Source of the DNA: Tetrahymena elliotti 4EA
Taxonomy: Eukaryota > Ciliophora > Oligohymenophorea > Hymenostomatida > Tetrahymenidae
DNA length: 64,000 nt
Reading direction: 5' to 3'
Assembly: GCA_000231825.2 (NCBI GenBank)
Contig: JH720298.1
Location: 1,394,814 to 1,458,813, forward strand
This document shows, piece by piece, positions 36,858 through 50,406 of this stretch. The position numbers were made by a program, and so were the translations under genes. Numbering within the stretch: the first letter of the stretch is position 1; each line of letters begins with the position of its first letter. Under the pieces are notes generated by a model. That model searched no databases. It saw only the letters and a list, made by a program, of their open reading frames with translations, and had not been told where the DNA came from.

Positions 36858-39800
36858 ATGTCTCAGCAATAGATCAATTAATATAGCAACTAGCCTTAGC
36901 AGTTTTCTCACTAAATTATATAAGGAGGCTAACCCATCACTAATAGTTACAGCGTAGGTGCTGAAAAGAGATACAGTGAGAAGTTTACTTCTGGAACAGC
37001 CAATTAAGTGGTTGCACCTTCTCGTTTCTCAGTTAACTCTCCTGCCATCCGTACTCCTAAGAACTAGAAGGTAGTTTATATTACTAGTAATGAATAGTAA
37101 TAGCCTGTTTAAGGTTAAACAGTCATTTAAGGCCACTAATTAGTTTAGGGACAAAAGATCATTTCTGGATCTCAATTAGTTTAGGGTGCTTAATTGATTT
37201 AAGGATAAGTCATTCACCCCTAATAAATAGTCACATCTGGTCCTCTCATCTCTACTAGATAAAGTGCTGTTTACCAACAAGTTGAATAGGTTCCTTAAAT
37301 CATCACTACCACTGTTCCTTCTTAAACCAAATCTTCTACTACTCAATTTATCAGCTAATAATAGGGTAATTTACTTGTTACCAATTCTCCTTCTCAAATC
37401 TAAGTTGTAAAGAATGTTGTCTAAACTCCTCCTTCTGTCATTCATACCAAATCTGTCATCACTGCATCACCTGTCGTCCACACCAGTGAAGTTATCAGAA
37501 GCACCCAAAATGTCTAATATTCTTCAAACGATGAACTCCTAGTTAAAGAATTAGAAGGATACAAGAAGAAATGTGCTCACTTGGTAAATAAATAAATTCA
37601 TTTTAGCATACAAAAAACTCTTTTCATATTCAAAATAAACATGGGGTTAAATATCTCTGTTGAAAATCTACCCCTTTTTGTCATTTTAATTTTTATATGA
37701 AATACTTTTTTATTTCAAAAATGACTTTTTCAAAAAAACCTGTTTACCAACTTGTTTAAATAAACTGTCTTGTCAATACCCAAAAGTAAATGAAATTTTT
37801 GGAATTTTTGAGAATAAAAAAATGAAAAAAGATATTTTTTTAAACTGTTTTGTTTCAGAGAACTTGAAATTTCTTTGAAAAAACGTTTATTAAAATGAAA
37901 ATTTGAAGCAAAAAGTGATAAAATTGTTTATTAAATTCTGAGTTTAATTAATGTGAAATTTTAGATTATTTTGGTAGAATTTATTTAATAATATCATTTA
38001 TTAATAAAAAGGAAACTCATATCTTAGAGTACAAACAAAAGTTTGAAGTTATCAGAATCACTGAGAGTTAGTTAACTGAAGTGTTGGCTGAAAACAGAAA
38101 CTTAGCTTAACAAATTAATGAATATCTTATGCAAATCACCCAATACAGACAACAAATAGAATAGTTGAAGTTACGTTTAAATTAAACTTCCATTTTCGAG
38201 CAAGAGTACAAAAAAATTTAAGATATTTACAACTAGCAACTCATCTTGATTGAACAAATGAAAAATGAGCTCATCATGAAGAGCAACAAAATCCAAGAAC
38301 TCCTCCACAAGTAAGAAATTAATTAATCAATCAATCAATCAATATATTGTTTCAAGAGAAGAATTTAGCTAACAAATAATTTTATGAATTAGGGATGAAG
38401 AAAACCAAAGAATAATTTAAAGCTTAATGAATTAGCTCCAAGGCATGCAAGATTAAAATGACGAAATAGTCAAGAGATCTAAGAAAGACAAGGATAACAA
38501 AGACAAAGAAAACTAAGATAAGATTGATGCATTAAATTAAAAACTTGCTGATAAAGAAAAAGAATTACAAAATATTCTCTTTGCCCTCTCCAACTCTGAA
38601 AACTCCAAATATCAAGGAGACCTTCAACTTAAGAATTTACAAGATAACATTTCTTACCTCCAAATCGAAATAAAAAATAGGGATGACATCATCAAAGCTA
38701 AAAATTCTGATATCGATAGGTATTTAAATTTATCTTCAAAAAAAACTCTCTAAACCTACTTAAACCTACATTTTTTTTAACCACCAAGACAAAATTTATT
38801 TTAAGAAATACATTCTATTCAATTTAAAATCATTTATTTGAATGAGTAATTTGTTTTAGATTAGATTAATGACAAAATAAATAGATAGACCTAGCTAAAA
38901 ACAAAGCCATAAAAATAAATCAAAATAAGGCATTTTAATAGAAAATCAAATAATAAATGAGAAGAAAATTAAATAATTTATCTAATTTAATAAATAATAA
39001 ATAGCTTAGAAAATTTAGAATATATTTTATCCAGAAAATTTTGCTGAATTTAAAGTTAAAAAAATTCATAAAAATACATCAAAGGTTTTATTGCAAAAAA
39101 AGAGTTATGAAATAATTGAATTAATTAACTAAAAGATTTTTATAAAGCAAATAATTTATTTTTATCACACTAGCTAAATATTATGCTTTTGATAAAAAAT
39201 TTTATATGAATAAATAATAAAGCTTAGGTTTTGTTAAAGTAAAAAAAAGCTTAGGTTTTAAGAAAATTTTAGAATGCAAATTATGAATGAAATATTAAAA
39301 ATAATTTAATTATAAATAGATTGAGGGAATAGATTAATAACTTGTAAATCAACATATACTAATTGTAGAATGTAGAGCAAGAAAAGTTGAGATTATAGTA
39401 GGTTATTGAAAATAAGAATTAAGAAATTGAATAGTGGAAGAAGTCATATGCAGATCAAGAATAGAAGATAAGTGAACTTAGAAGCCAAGTTACTAACATT
39501 TATGTCTTCTAAAACTAGATCTAGAATTTACAACTTGAAAATGAAGGTTTAAGAAATATGATTGATCAAAAGGAAGACGATGTTAAGCGTTCTAAGAAGA
39601 GAGAAAAGGAATTAGAAAAAGAATCTGATGACAAGAAGGTTCTTCTTTATGAGAAATCTTAATATGAAGCCAAATTATAATTACTCACCTAAGAAATTGA
39701 AAATCTCACTCGTGCTTTACAATCAAAGCAAACTGAAAATGAAGACTTGAAGTTAAAGCTTACTTAGATACAAAGCTAAGTTTACTTGCTTCAACACAAC

Positions 39801-40916
39801 GAAACTCTTGTAGTCAACTTAAATAATTAAATTGGAAATCTCGAAAACGATTTAAAGGCTGCAAGAGAGTTAGGCCATAAGCTTGAATATGAAATCATCT
39901 AACTTAAGAACTAAATTACTGAAAGAGACTACAAAATTTAAGGATTAAACCAAGATATCTACAACTTAAAGGGCATTTCTCATGAATACAACCAAGTCAA
40001 ACAATCTGTTACTGAAACTGAAGTAAAGATCATCACCTTGAACCAAACCATTAACAAACTCAACATTTCCATCCAACAAAAGGTAATTCACATTTCCCTT
40101 TACTTATTTCTTTCTTTCTTTCTACTCAATCAAATTTATTAGTAAAATGGTATTTCATTCATTGCAAGTAAATACCAAAACTAGATTAGCACATTTTAAC
40201 TTGAATAAAATATGCATTATGAATATAATATGAAAATTAACTATTAATAAAAATAGGATAATGAAATTGAATACTACAAAAATGCAAACAAGAATTTAGT
40301 TGATGATAATGAAAAGATGAAGAAACTTATTTCTGAATTGCAAATGATTGTTCATCAATTAGAAATAACTTTAAAGGATACAACAATCTAACTTAACATC
40401 TACAAAGATACTTAAAATACCAACTTGACCCTCTACAGTTAGATTGACTAATTAAAACTTAAATTGACTGAATCAGATTTAAGATATGAAGAACTTGTTA
40501 AGAAATACAACTTCGAAAAAGAATAGTAAGAGAATAAAATAGTTCTTTTATCTACTGAAAATCAAAGAAAAGACTTCTTGATCAGCTCTAGATTATAAGA
40601 AATAGATTAATTAAGAACCCAATTAATCTCTTACACTGAAATCCAAATCTAGTATAAGTCTACTCAAGACAGAATTCAATATCTTTTATAAGAAATTGAT
40701 AGATTAACTGCTGATAACCAAGCCTTGGCCAAAGAACTTGAAATTGTCAGATTGAGATATGCCTAATACGCTGTCCTCGAATTCCAAATTTAAGATTTGT
40801 TAACAAGAATTGTTTTACAAAGTGCTGAAGTTGAAACTCTTAGAGCTTTGGTTAGTCAAAACAAATAAGAAAATACTTCTTTAAGATAATCCTAACTTAA
40901 TGCCTACAGAAATTGA
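36858..40916 (+). CDS. Coiled-coil protein with N-terminal VQG repeats, 924 aa
   Basis: Five exons with consistent phases (0, 2, 2, 0): 36858-37583, 38012-38310, 38393-38719, 39320-40082 and 40257-40916. Residues 1-230 are Gln/Ser/Thr/Val-rich and contain a repeat array at about 82-119 built on (L/V)(V/I)QG units, such as HQLVQGQK and SQLVQGAQLIQGQ. From about residue 230 to the end the sequence is nearly continuous coiled coil rich in Lys, Glu, Gln and Leu, for example KKREKELEKESDDKKV and LEIVRLRYAQYAVLEFQIQ. No motor, kinase or membrane segment was seen. Such architecture suits a structural component of the ciliate cortex, basal body or other cytoskeleton, but no family was recognised and that role is inference. 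The stop TGA sits at the start of a GATT/AATT repeat. Confidence 0.9.
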
Positions 40917-41622
40917 TTGATTAATTAATTAATTTTATAAAACAACAAACAAACATAATTCTCATCTTAATTATTTTCTTTTATTGTCTATACATACATT
41001 TCTTTTTCTATTATTTGAATTAAACTGTCTCTGTTTGTTCATTTTTATTTTCTGTTCTTTAAATTTATCTCCAAATAAATCAAAAATATTTCATATTGGT
41101 ATAGATCTTCTTTTAATTAAATAAATATCTTTTTAGAGAAAATATTTTTCTCCTTTTTTATTTATCATTTGTTTAAATTGTAGATGTAATTTTTGTTGTT
41201 GTTTAGGGATGAGTGATAAATAATAGGTTAGCAAAGTAGTACTATCTACCTTTAAATTCAAAATTAATAAATTATAATATAATAGAATTTAATAGATATT
41301 TTTCATTTATTTCAAACTAATTTAAATATTTTGTAAATTTTTAAAGGAAAAGTGATTTTATTATTTTAAGTACTTGCCAAACAAATGGGAGCCAATAAGA
41401 TGATGAATATATATATATATATACACTATTATTACAATTTATATTAATTAGATTTAGTTAAATCATTTTGAATTATTTTTAGGTGAATGATTGTTTTTAG
41501 ATGTAAAAATTAAGAAGGATAAGTTAAAGATTTTTTTATTCAATTAATTAGTTGATTTTGGTAATTATTTAATATTATATTATTTTATAGATGAGAATGT
41601 AGATGATAAATTAATCTATCAA
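40917..41622. other. Convergent intergenic region
   Basis: About 700 bp between the 3' ends of the coiled-coil gene and the DHHC gene. It contains an AT dinucleotide run at 41406-41424. No gene was seen. Confidence 0.5.
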
Positions 41623-44600
41623 TCAATCAGTATTATTTTTTTACTGATTTTTATTGTTGTCTTTTGCACTTTGAAGATCAAAGAAATTTTCATTTTAGAG
41701 TTATACTTCTCTATCATGTCTTAAATTTTAAATTTCAATTAAATTTTCAGGATATCTTACATACTAAGGATCAGTAACATCCTTTTAAAATAATCTAAAG
41801 GTACAGAAAGATCTGCAATTTTTAGATAATCCCATAGAAAAAGGTGAACCAAATTCATAAGGAATATCTTGTAAATAGCTAATTTTTTCCCAACTTGCAT
41901 ATTCCCCTTTAATTTATTAGTAAAATTAATTAATTAAATATTTTAATAAAGCAAATTCAAATATTTTACAAGTAGTGATATTGAGTGTTCCAAAGTAGGT
42001 GTGATAAGTAAATAAGAGCAGAACAAAGACAAAGAAGAAAACAATAATAATAAAGCAAAAAGCAATATAGATATTATATGCAAGCTAACCAGCTTATCCA
42101 AATGTATTGTATTTTAAAACCTATTTTTTATATTGAAATTAATATTATTCTTTTTAATTATTTAATAAATTACTTCGATAAATCCAACAAGCAATTCTAC
42201 AAGTTAGAACATCAAAAACCAATAGAAGACACATTTATTTTTTTCTCCTATACAATTTCCTACATAAGGACAGTGATGATCAAACCTAGCAACGCATCTC
42301 TTACAATCCTTACAATGCTTTGCTCTTAGTGGCATATTTATATAACAAGAGGTACAGTACCTCTTTTCAACAAAGGGTATTTAATTCTAATTACTTTAAA
42401 TGTTTATTTGCTTCCTTTTACTGGTATTAGAAGGATTAAAAGACTTAAGCTGAATGCTGTTTTAGTTCTCAATATCACCACTTTTACTTACATGCATATT
42501 TTTACTCCATTATGATTTACTAAACTCTGAATCTCCTTTCTTATTAGAATCCTCTTTTGTTGTTAATTTATTTTTTTCACATTAAAGATTATTGAGATTA
42601 AATTAAAACATGCTGCTAGGATTATTAACTGTATTATTAGTAAAAATTATTTAACTTAAAGGAGTTTACTGTTTCATTTTCCTTTAACTCTTATTATCAA
42701 CTTCCTAATTTATTTATTCAAATTTTATTTTAAAAATTGATTAATTTATTCATTAGTAGAGTAAATAAGTTAATTTAATTTTTATTTATTTCAGTTCATG
42801 TTCTATTCTAAATCACACTAACTCAGTTTTTTATTTAAAAAGTAAATCTCTTCTCGAAATGAATGTTTTAACCACTTTCAAACAGAGCTTTCAATTTATT
42901 TTTAAAATTTTAGGAGGGTAGGTTTTTGGTTTTATCTAACAGTATTAGTTATCAATTAAATATTTTTCAGAGATTGATAATAAAATTTTTTTCTAAAAAA
43001 TAAAAAATAAACCCTCCTCCACCTCTACGATGAAAAATGTTTCTTTTTAAGTATGTTCCAACATTAATTGAAAATTTAAATTAATTAATCTGAGTTAATT
43101 TATCAATTGTGATGTTTATTTAAGTGCTAAGTTATTGAAATATTTTATAGAATTATTTCTGTAAGCTTTTATTTGATAAAAATAATTAGATATGTATTTC
43201 AATTTGATTACATTGTCGGTAAAAACATGATCCCCATTTGAGTTCTTTTATTCTTTGTCAAAGGTATTGCTTTTTTCATGATTGTTTTATTGTACAATTT
43301 CATCGCTGTGATGAACTTCATCATATGAGAAAGGCTCAACTTGGTTTGAGTGTGATTGTTTGGTCATTTAGTTATTTTAGTTTTGGCTGTTGATTGGAGA
43401 TTGTCCTCCGTCTTCTGCTTCCTCACTTTGTTGGAAAGGTTGGAAAGGAGACATTCTTTTTTCAAGATTTTATGTAGTAAACTACTCCTGGGTTGTAGTT
43501 TTACAGGTAAATTTGGTACTTCCATCTTCAATTTGAGTGGTGATTTCTTTAGAGATTTATTTTTCGCTATTAGAACTGTAGATGTTTAATGTGTGGAAGT
43601 CATTGTTGGATAAAGAGATTTATTTTTCTGATTGATATTTTCTTTCTTATTTAGGTGTTAATTATTAATTATTTTAAACAGTTTGTGATTGTTAATTCAT
43701 AATTTCTTATTCCATAACTTAAATTGAGGCTACTTACTCTTCGATTGTTGGAAGTTATTGTTAATGTTAATTTTGTTTCTCAAAGCTTCTATTTCTACTG
43801 AGAACAGGAGAGAATGCAGCAACTTTTACTTAAAGATTATCCAAGCCAACAATAAAATCTTATTTTTCTCCACTATGGCATGAATCTTCAAATTTAAAAG
43901 ATTTCTAAATACTCTTTTATTTATTATCTTCTATTTCCATAGTAAGTTCACATTCCGGAATATAATTCTCAAGATTATTGTTTCCATCTTCAATTTATTA
44001 GCCTTTATTTGGTGTACTCTATTTTGGTGGAGTTTTATCATCTCTCATATTATCCATATTAATTTAATTGCGATTATCTTCTCCGCCTTCATGATCTTCC
44101 TCATCTTTGAACTCAACAAAGTTATTTTTCTTAGCTTTGATTACATTTTTTAAATATTTTTATTATTTCTTTGTTTTAATGTCATCCTCTTCGTTCTAGG
44201 TGTGCTTTTAATATTTAGAAATTTTTTGATTCAGTAAAATCAATAATCAAAAGTAAATAATTCATTCAGTTAAAATTAAATCCCAGCACTTATTTTTGTT
44301 CTTTTTAACAAACTAAAATAGGGGCTAGAAAAAAATTAAGATTTATTAAAAGATAAATTAGAAATCCTATTTGAAAACAAATTAAAATCTTCTCAGTTTA
44401 AATGTAAAAAAATCAAGTGATCTTTTTTGAATTAGGATTTACTTTATTAGAAATTTCAACTAAAATAACTTTTAAAATTGAAATTGAAATCTGAAAATCA
44501 ATTAATTTTGCTTTTAAAAATAGACAAATTTATCTATTAGACTACTTATTTACTATCTCAAATTACAACAAACCAACCAACCAAGCAAATAAATTAATAA

Positions 44601-45892
44601 ATTAACTAACTCACTAACTAATAAACAGCCTTTTATAAATTTAAAATCTTGATTTGCAGTTTAGAGAAATTAATAAATTTATAGTTTTAGGTTCTATTTA
44701 TATATTTAGAAAAATATCTTTAAATAAGAAGAAAAATTATCACATAACCAATCCAAATATTTGTAAGTAAGTTCCTTCCTTCCTTCCTTGTTTTTTTTTG
44801 CTGGTATGAAATAAGAATTGACATCAACTTTAATATGATAATTCAAAAGAATATTTATAAATGTATGTTTTAATTAAAGAGATGGAGAAAGACTAAAGTT
44901 ATTTTGTGTGATAATTTTTATAATAAAAGACTATTCTTTCTATAGTTATGATATATAGGATAGCATTTCTACTTCATTTCATAAAAGGATAAGTTATTTA
45001 TTTGTTAGTTAGTTAGTTAGTTTCATTAGTTGTTTATTAATAAACTTAAAAATGAAGTAAATTTGAAGAATAAATATACCTTAAATTCCATTTTGAAATT
45101 ATGACTGTTATTAATTTTGTTGGTTTCTCCTCCTTCATTCATAAAATTTGCATGGCTTTTGCCTTTGAATAGCTATGAAATAAAAGATTTTCTTCCATTC
45201 TGTTGTATTCTGCTGCTCTGGCTCTATATAGAATATCAAGTATTAAATGTAAACAACATAATATAGTTATGTTTGATAGATATATGAAAAATGTTTCATT
45301 GTAACATAATTAAATATCTTGTTAAATATAATATAAGCATCTCAATCTAAATCTTTACATTTTCGGTAAGGGAAATGAGCTCAAGAGGGACGTATCCTGG
45401 CTGATTTTATTTAAAAAAAGATTAAAATGAATTAATATAAGTAAAATCAAATGAGATGATCAATACAGATATTGATGATAAATTAACAAATAAATTTACA
45501 TCAGCACAATGAGTAATAAAGTAGGATACGACTGTGATTAGGACAGATACCCAAAATATAATTGAAAATAGTTATGTCAAATCTAGCAAATCATCTTAAG
45601 CTCTAATAACTGTTGGAGCTAATATAAACAACTATAGACATATGTAAATCACTGGTGCTAGTTTATCTGTTTGTTTTATAAAATAAATCTTAATCTCAAT
45701 TAGGCTAACTAACTTTCTAACAAATATCAAATCAGAATTCAAGAAAGACACTGCATTTTAATATAAAACTCTGAATTTATTTGAGAATTTCTTGAATCTA
45801 ACTTTAATGAAAACATCTTAAATACCTTTTAATGAAATAAGCTTTTCGCAGCTGGTACTTTTTTTAGCTTTTTGATCTTCAAAATTCAGCAT
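41623..45892 (-). CDS. DHHC-type protein S-acyltransferase (palmitoyltransferase), 845 aa
   Basis: Transfers fatty acyl groups, usually palmitate, to cysteines of proteins at membranes. Seven exons: 45500-45892, 45359-45400, 45080-45223, 43212-44204, 42174-42704, 41970-42120 and 41623-41906. Junctions are phase 0 except the last (phase 1); the fifth intron is only 53 nt. TM1 (about 79-96) and TM2 (about 106-127) lead into the DPGYVP motif, split exactly at an intron. The zinc-binding, catalytic segment reads [30 protein letters not shown] and GNCIGEKN, with DHHC at about 666-669. TM3 and TM4 follow, then [16 protein letters not shown], which matches the TTxE motif. A Gln/Asn/Ser-rich loop of over 500 residues separates TM2 from the catalytic segment, unusually long for the family. 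All key residues are present. Confidence 0.95.
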
Positions 45893-48176
45893 CTTGAAAG
45901 GATTTAAGTAAATTAATTTATTAAATAATTAAGTAAAAATTAGAAAAATAATGTTTATTTTTTTTCTTTGTTTGTTTTTTTATAGCTGATATTTAAATTG
46001 TAGTTATTTCTCGCTTGTCTTCTTCTTTCTTCGCTTTTCAATCAATCAATCAATCATAATTAATAATTAATTAATTCATTTGTAAATACACCTACATTAC
46101 TATTTTATTAATAAATCAATTTGTCAGTCAGTCAGTCAATCATTGATACATTCATTCATATGTCTTAAGAAAAAAAATAAGAAAATAAACATCGCAAAAT
46201 TGAAGAAGATTTTAACAAAGAAAGAAAGAAATAATCACTATCAATTCTGTAAACAGCAAATAAATAAATAAACAAATAAAAAGGCTTATTAAAAACAGTC
46301 AAAAAAAAAATAAATCAATCATTTCTTAATTTAAAAATATAAATTATGATATTGTATTGTTAAGCTATTAGTTTCAAATCTTGTTAAAACAAGGAATTTA
46401 TTATTTATTTAGCAAGTAAAATCAAATCAATCAAATAGAACTTTCATTTCATTCTTCTCTCAAACCTAATTTCATTCATTCATTCATTTATATTTTAACA
46501 AACACATTCTTTATTTTAACTTTTTTTTGACCAGCTAGAATGTTCAAATTTTCAATGAACTCCAAAATATTTTAATTGAATGTATGAAAATAAAATATAA
46601 AATTAGATTTTTATTTTCTACTTGTTCTAAATTTAATGAAAAACGTTCCAAATAGAAATTAATAAATTAACAATTTTCTTAATTCTCAAAAATGTAAATT
46701 CTGTTGGCTAGTTTTTGAAATAGTTGAATTTAATTTAACGATTTGCTTTTTTATTATCAGAGTTATTACATCTCTTTATTCCTTAATAAAAACTAACAAC
46801 AATTTTTATAAATTTGTTAAAAATCTTAATTTTTTATCTATTTTTGATTTAATCAAAGCTATTTATTTATTTACTAATTGAAAGATTCTAGGTTGGGTTT
46901 TTGAATAAATAGATGTAAAATAAATAAAATCGATTAGGTGATAAAATTGATAAACAAATAAATAAATACTTTTCTATTTGTAATTATACATTACATTTGT
47001 ATGGATATGAGAATTCAATCACATAAATTGAGATATTACAAACGAAATATTTAATTTAATCTTATCCATGATCTAATTTTATAATTTTTACCATAAATTA
47101 GATTTTTTGTTACAATGATTCTTTCGTTTGCTTTACATTTTTAATTTCTTTAATTATTATTTTACAAAAATAGAAAATAGCCAATTTTAATTTTACTCAA
47201 TTAAAAATTGTAATCATTAATTAATAAAATTTTAAAGTAAACACCAGTAAAAACTATTGGATATTTATCAATAATTCTTCATTCATTCATTTAAAGCTTA
47301 TAGAAATCATATTATCATAACATGCTCGAATAGTTATTTAAGATTATGACAACAAATGAAAATAAAAATTTTTTTTTGAAACTACTTTAAATAAATATTA
47401 ATTGAATAATGGGACATTCATAATAAAGTGTGGTAGTTTTATGGTTTAAGAAATGATTTGTTATGCATGAAAGAGAACATATTTTTTGGTTAAACTTACT
47501 TTTATTTCAATTAAATAAATACAAAATAATTCATAAACAAAACTAAATTGATTTATCTTACATTATCAATCAAACTATTCTAATGATCAATACATAAAGA
47601 TATTTTTTCTAAACATAAAAGTAAATAATAATTAAGAATTTATATTTATTTTGGTATTTAGTAAGTTAAACATATTTCTGAAAACAGAATTTATTTATCT
47701 TACAACCCCCATTCTTTATAATTGATTAATGAATAAAAAAGTTATCTATTTTTATTTAAAAAAGTATTTATTTGTTAATTGTAATCTCATTCAATACAAA
47801 TCACTAAAGGTGAATGTTCTAAAAAAGTATTTGTTTTATAAAATTATAAATAATAGTTGTTTTATTAATTAGAAAACTAATTTAGAGAGAACAATGACCA
47901 TAATGTTATCATGAGATAAATATGCCCTTTTTTTTATTGAGAATTGGGTATTTATGTCAAAAATTGTGCCCTTTTTTTTTTTCAATTTTCAGAATTTTGA
48001 GTTTATTTTGGATTAATTTTTATGGTATATATTGATAATATCTTTTAATATTTCAAATTGAAGAATAATTTATATGAACGAATATTGATTGATAAGTGGA
48101 TAAAAATATATGAATGGAATATATACAGTAAAATACAATAACTTAAAACTGAGAAAAAATATAAAAATATATATAT
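45893..48176. other. Intergenic region upstream of the DHHC gene
   Basis: About 2.3 kb between the DHHC gene's start and the 3' end of the next minus-strand gene. A possible short plus-strand ORF starts at ATG 46160. Poly-T tracts after TGCCC occur near 47923 and 47967. Nothing else was recognised. Confidence 0.45.
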
Positions 48177-50406
48177 TCATTAGCTAACAGGTACTTCTTC
48201 ATTATTTACTTCCTCTGTGCTTTTATCTTCTTTTTTTTCTTCTTGGCTTTCAGCTTCTGCAGGATCAATAGGCATGATGTAGGAATTCTGATTATTGAAG
48301 ACAAATGCTTTGTAACCCTATTGTTCAAATATTTTTAAATAAACAAAATTAAAAAAAAAAAATTACTTTATTATTTTTTTCATCATAAACATTAAAACCA
48401 ACTTTCTAAGAAACTTCAATGTTTTAGTGTTAAAAGTGGTTTAAGTCAAAGAACGGTAAATTTTTTTAAGGGAAATTCCATTTTTAACTCGTACTCTTAG
48501 GAGGAGGTAATAGAGACAAGACATTACCTTCATTACTATTTTATACACCTAAGTTGCTTCCTACTATATTTAATTGCTCTGGTTAGTTAACCAATTAAGC
48601 TTAACTACTTTATCCAAGTTGAATTGGCTATTACTATCTTAGCAAATCATCCTATTTAGTAGGTAAAGTGAAGTGCTAATTTTGTTAATTCTATGAAGGT
48701 ATTTATTACTATGAAATCTATTATTATAATCCTATTTATTGTTATTATTATGATTGTTGTTATTGTTGTAATTATATTTGCTGATTGGAAGACTATCTTT
48801 ATGAATTTTATGATGGTAATAAGTTATTTTATATTTGCTAATTATTTTATGAATTAAATTGATCTTAGTTTGATTAATTTCTTAATACCTTCTATTATTA
48901 TGAGTTTTTAGAGCTAACATTTAATGATTAAGAAGATAAATCAATTTAATTTTAATAATTTTTTCTTGGCTTTTACAAGCTTTGACTGCCTAAATAATCT
49001 TCTTCCTCTTCTTGTTATTGCAGCTAGTTTGTTTTAGATATTTTTTTATGTTTCTTGAAAGGAACTGCTTACAATTTTTTAGCTTTTTTATAAATGATAA
49101 ATTCCTCATCATAATCCTCTTCTTCTTCATCATCATCTTCATAATTATTATAATAATCTTCTTCTTATTGCTATCTTTATGAAAACTTAACACTTTTCTT
49201 AGCATTTCTATTGATATCCTTTTATGCTCTGATTTCATTCTTTTAAATGACTGAACTCTTAGTTGGTTTAATAAATTTACTATTTGTGTTCTTGCTAATT
49301 AACTTATTTTTTATCACCCTTTTTTAAAATAAAAATAAATTTTTCGATTGGTTTTAAACTAAAAAATACCTTTTTAATGCTTCATTTTTTTTCTTGGTTT
49401 GTTTGCTTGAATTGTTGTTATTCTCTTCCTAGATTTTATTTTCAATGATTTCTTAATTTTCTACATTATTTTGTTGCACTGTTTAATTTTATTTTTCTTA
49501 TTCATTTAGAACTTAAGGAGTATGGTCTTCCAACTCCATCTCCTTTTATTCAGTCGATTTAAGGTCAGTGTTGATCTTATTATAAATTTCTGTTTGCTAT
49601 TAAATGATATTGTTCTTAAAAGCTTAAGGTTCATCTGCAAATGAGAAAAATACAGCATTCTATCTATTAATTGGCTTCTAAATATCATCATTGAAAATAC
49701 TCTGTCCAAACTTTGGCTAATTAAATAAATCAATTCCATTTCTATTAAGAATAGTTCCTGAAGGAAGACCATCCTCAGCAGTAATAAATTTCTATTAAGG
49801 AGCTTGCATGCTCTATGAATACATATTGTCATTCAAATTATAATTTTGCTTAAACTAATCACCATTTGCCATAGAATAATTGGCAAAATCATTCATTTAA
49901 TTGTAAGCATTCCTATTGTGTCTATTAACAATATTAGGATCATTTTATTATTCTCTTTCCTCATTCTCTCTTCTAATTCTCTCTAAAAGCTAAAAGTTTC
50001 TAGGCTTGTAAGCAAAATTTGCATCAGTGTAGGATTAAGGATTCTATTTAAATGCATTCATTTATTCATATTTTTAGTTCAAAGATTTGCCCTAGAATTT
50101 ATCCATAAGATGAACCAAATTATCAACAGATTCTGCCTTAATATTGACTTTTTCATCAAACATCTCACTTATGTCTTTAATTTATTTATTTTTCCTACTT
50201 TATATTGCCTTCTAAATAACTGCTTAAATAAAAATTATCATTTTCTTAAAGTATTTTAATACTAAGCTTATAGTTATTATTGTTAGACATACAATAGCTA
50301 TGATCTTTGTTCTAATATTTAACTACTCAAAAGGATAAGGAAGTCTCTAATTGTCAATATCCTAAATAGCACCACTAAAAAACTACTTCAAATGTAACAA
50401 AACCAT
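48177..50406 (-). CDS. Single-pass membrane protein with acidic and polyGln tracts, 709 aa
   Basis: Three exons with consistent phases (2, 0): 49370-50406, 48367-49318 and 48177-48317; the introns are 51 and 49 nt. An in-frame TGA lies shortly upstream of ATG 50406, supporting that start. One transmembrane helix near residues 35-55 (KIIAIVCLTIITISLVLKYF) is flanked by basic residues. Then come a charged linker (NLVHLMDKFQGKSL, QLLERIRRENEER), a Gln/Asn-rich region, an acidic block of Asp/Glu/Tyr near 49110, basic KKHKKISK, and a polyGln tract near 48740. The conserved-looking C-terminus includes NLPFFDLNHFQHQNI and GYKAFVFNNQNSYIMP, followed by a Glu-rich tail. No known domain was recognised; it may anchor a disordered cytosolic tail to a membrane, which is inference. 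Confidence 0.88.

Noticed and set aside
49506..49832. Minus-strand 108-codon frame and other overlapping frames in the 48-50 kb gene
   Set aside because: They are out of frame with the 709-aa protein, which has matching splice phases across three exons.
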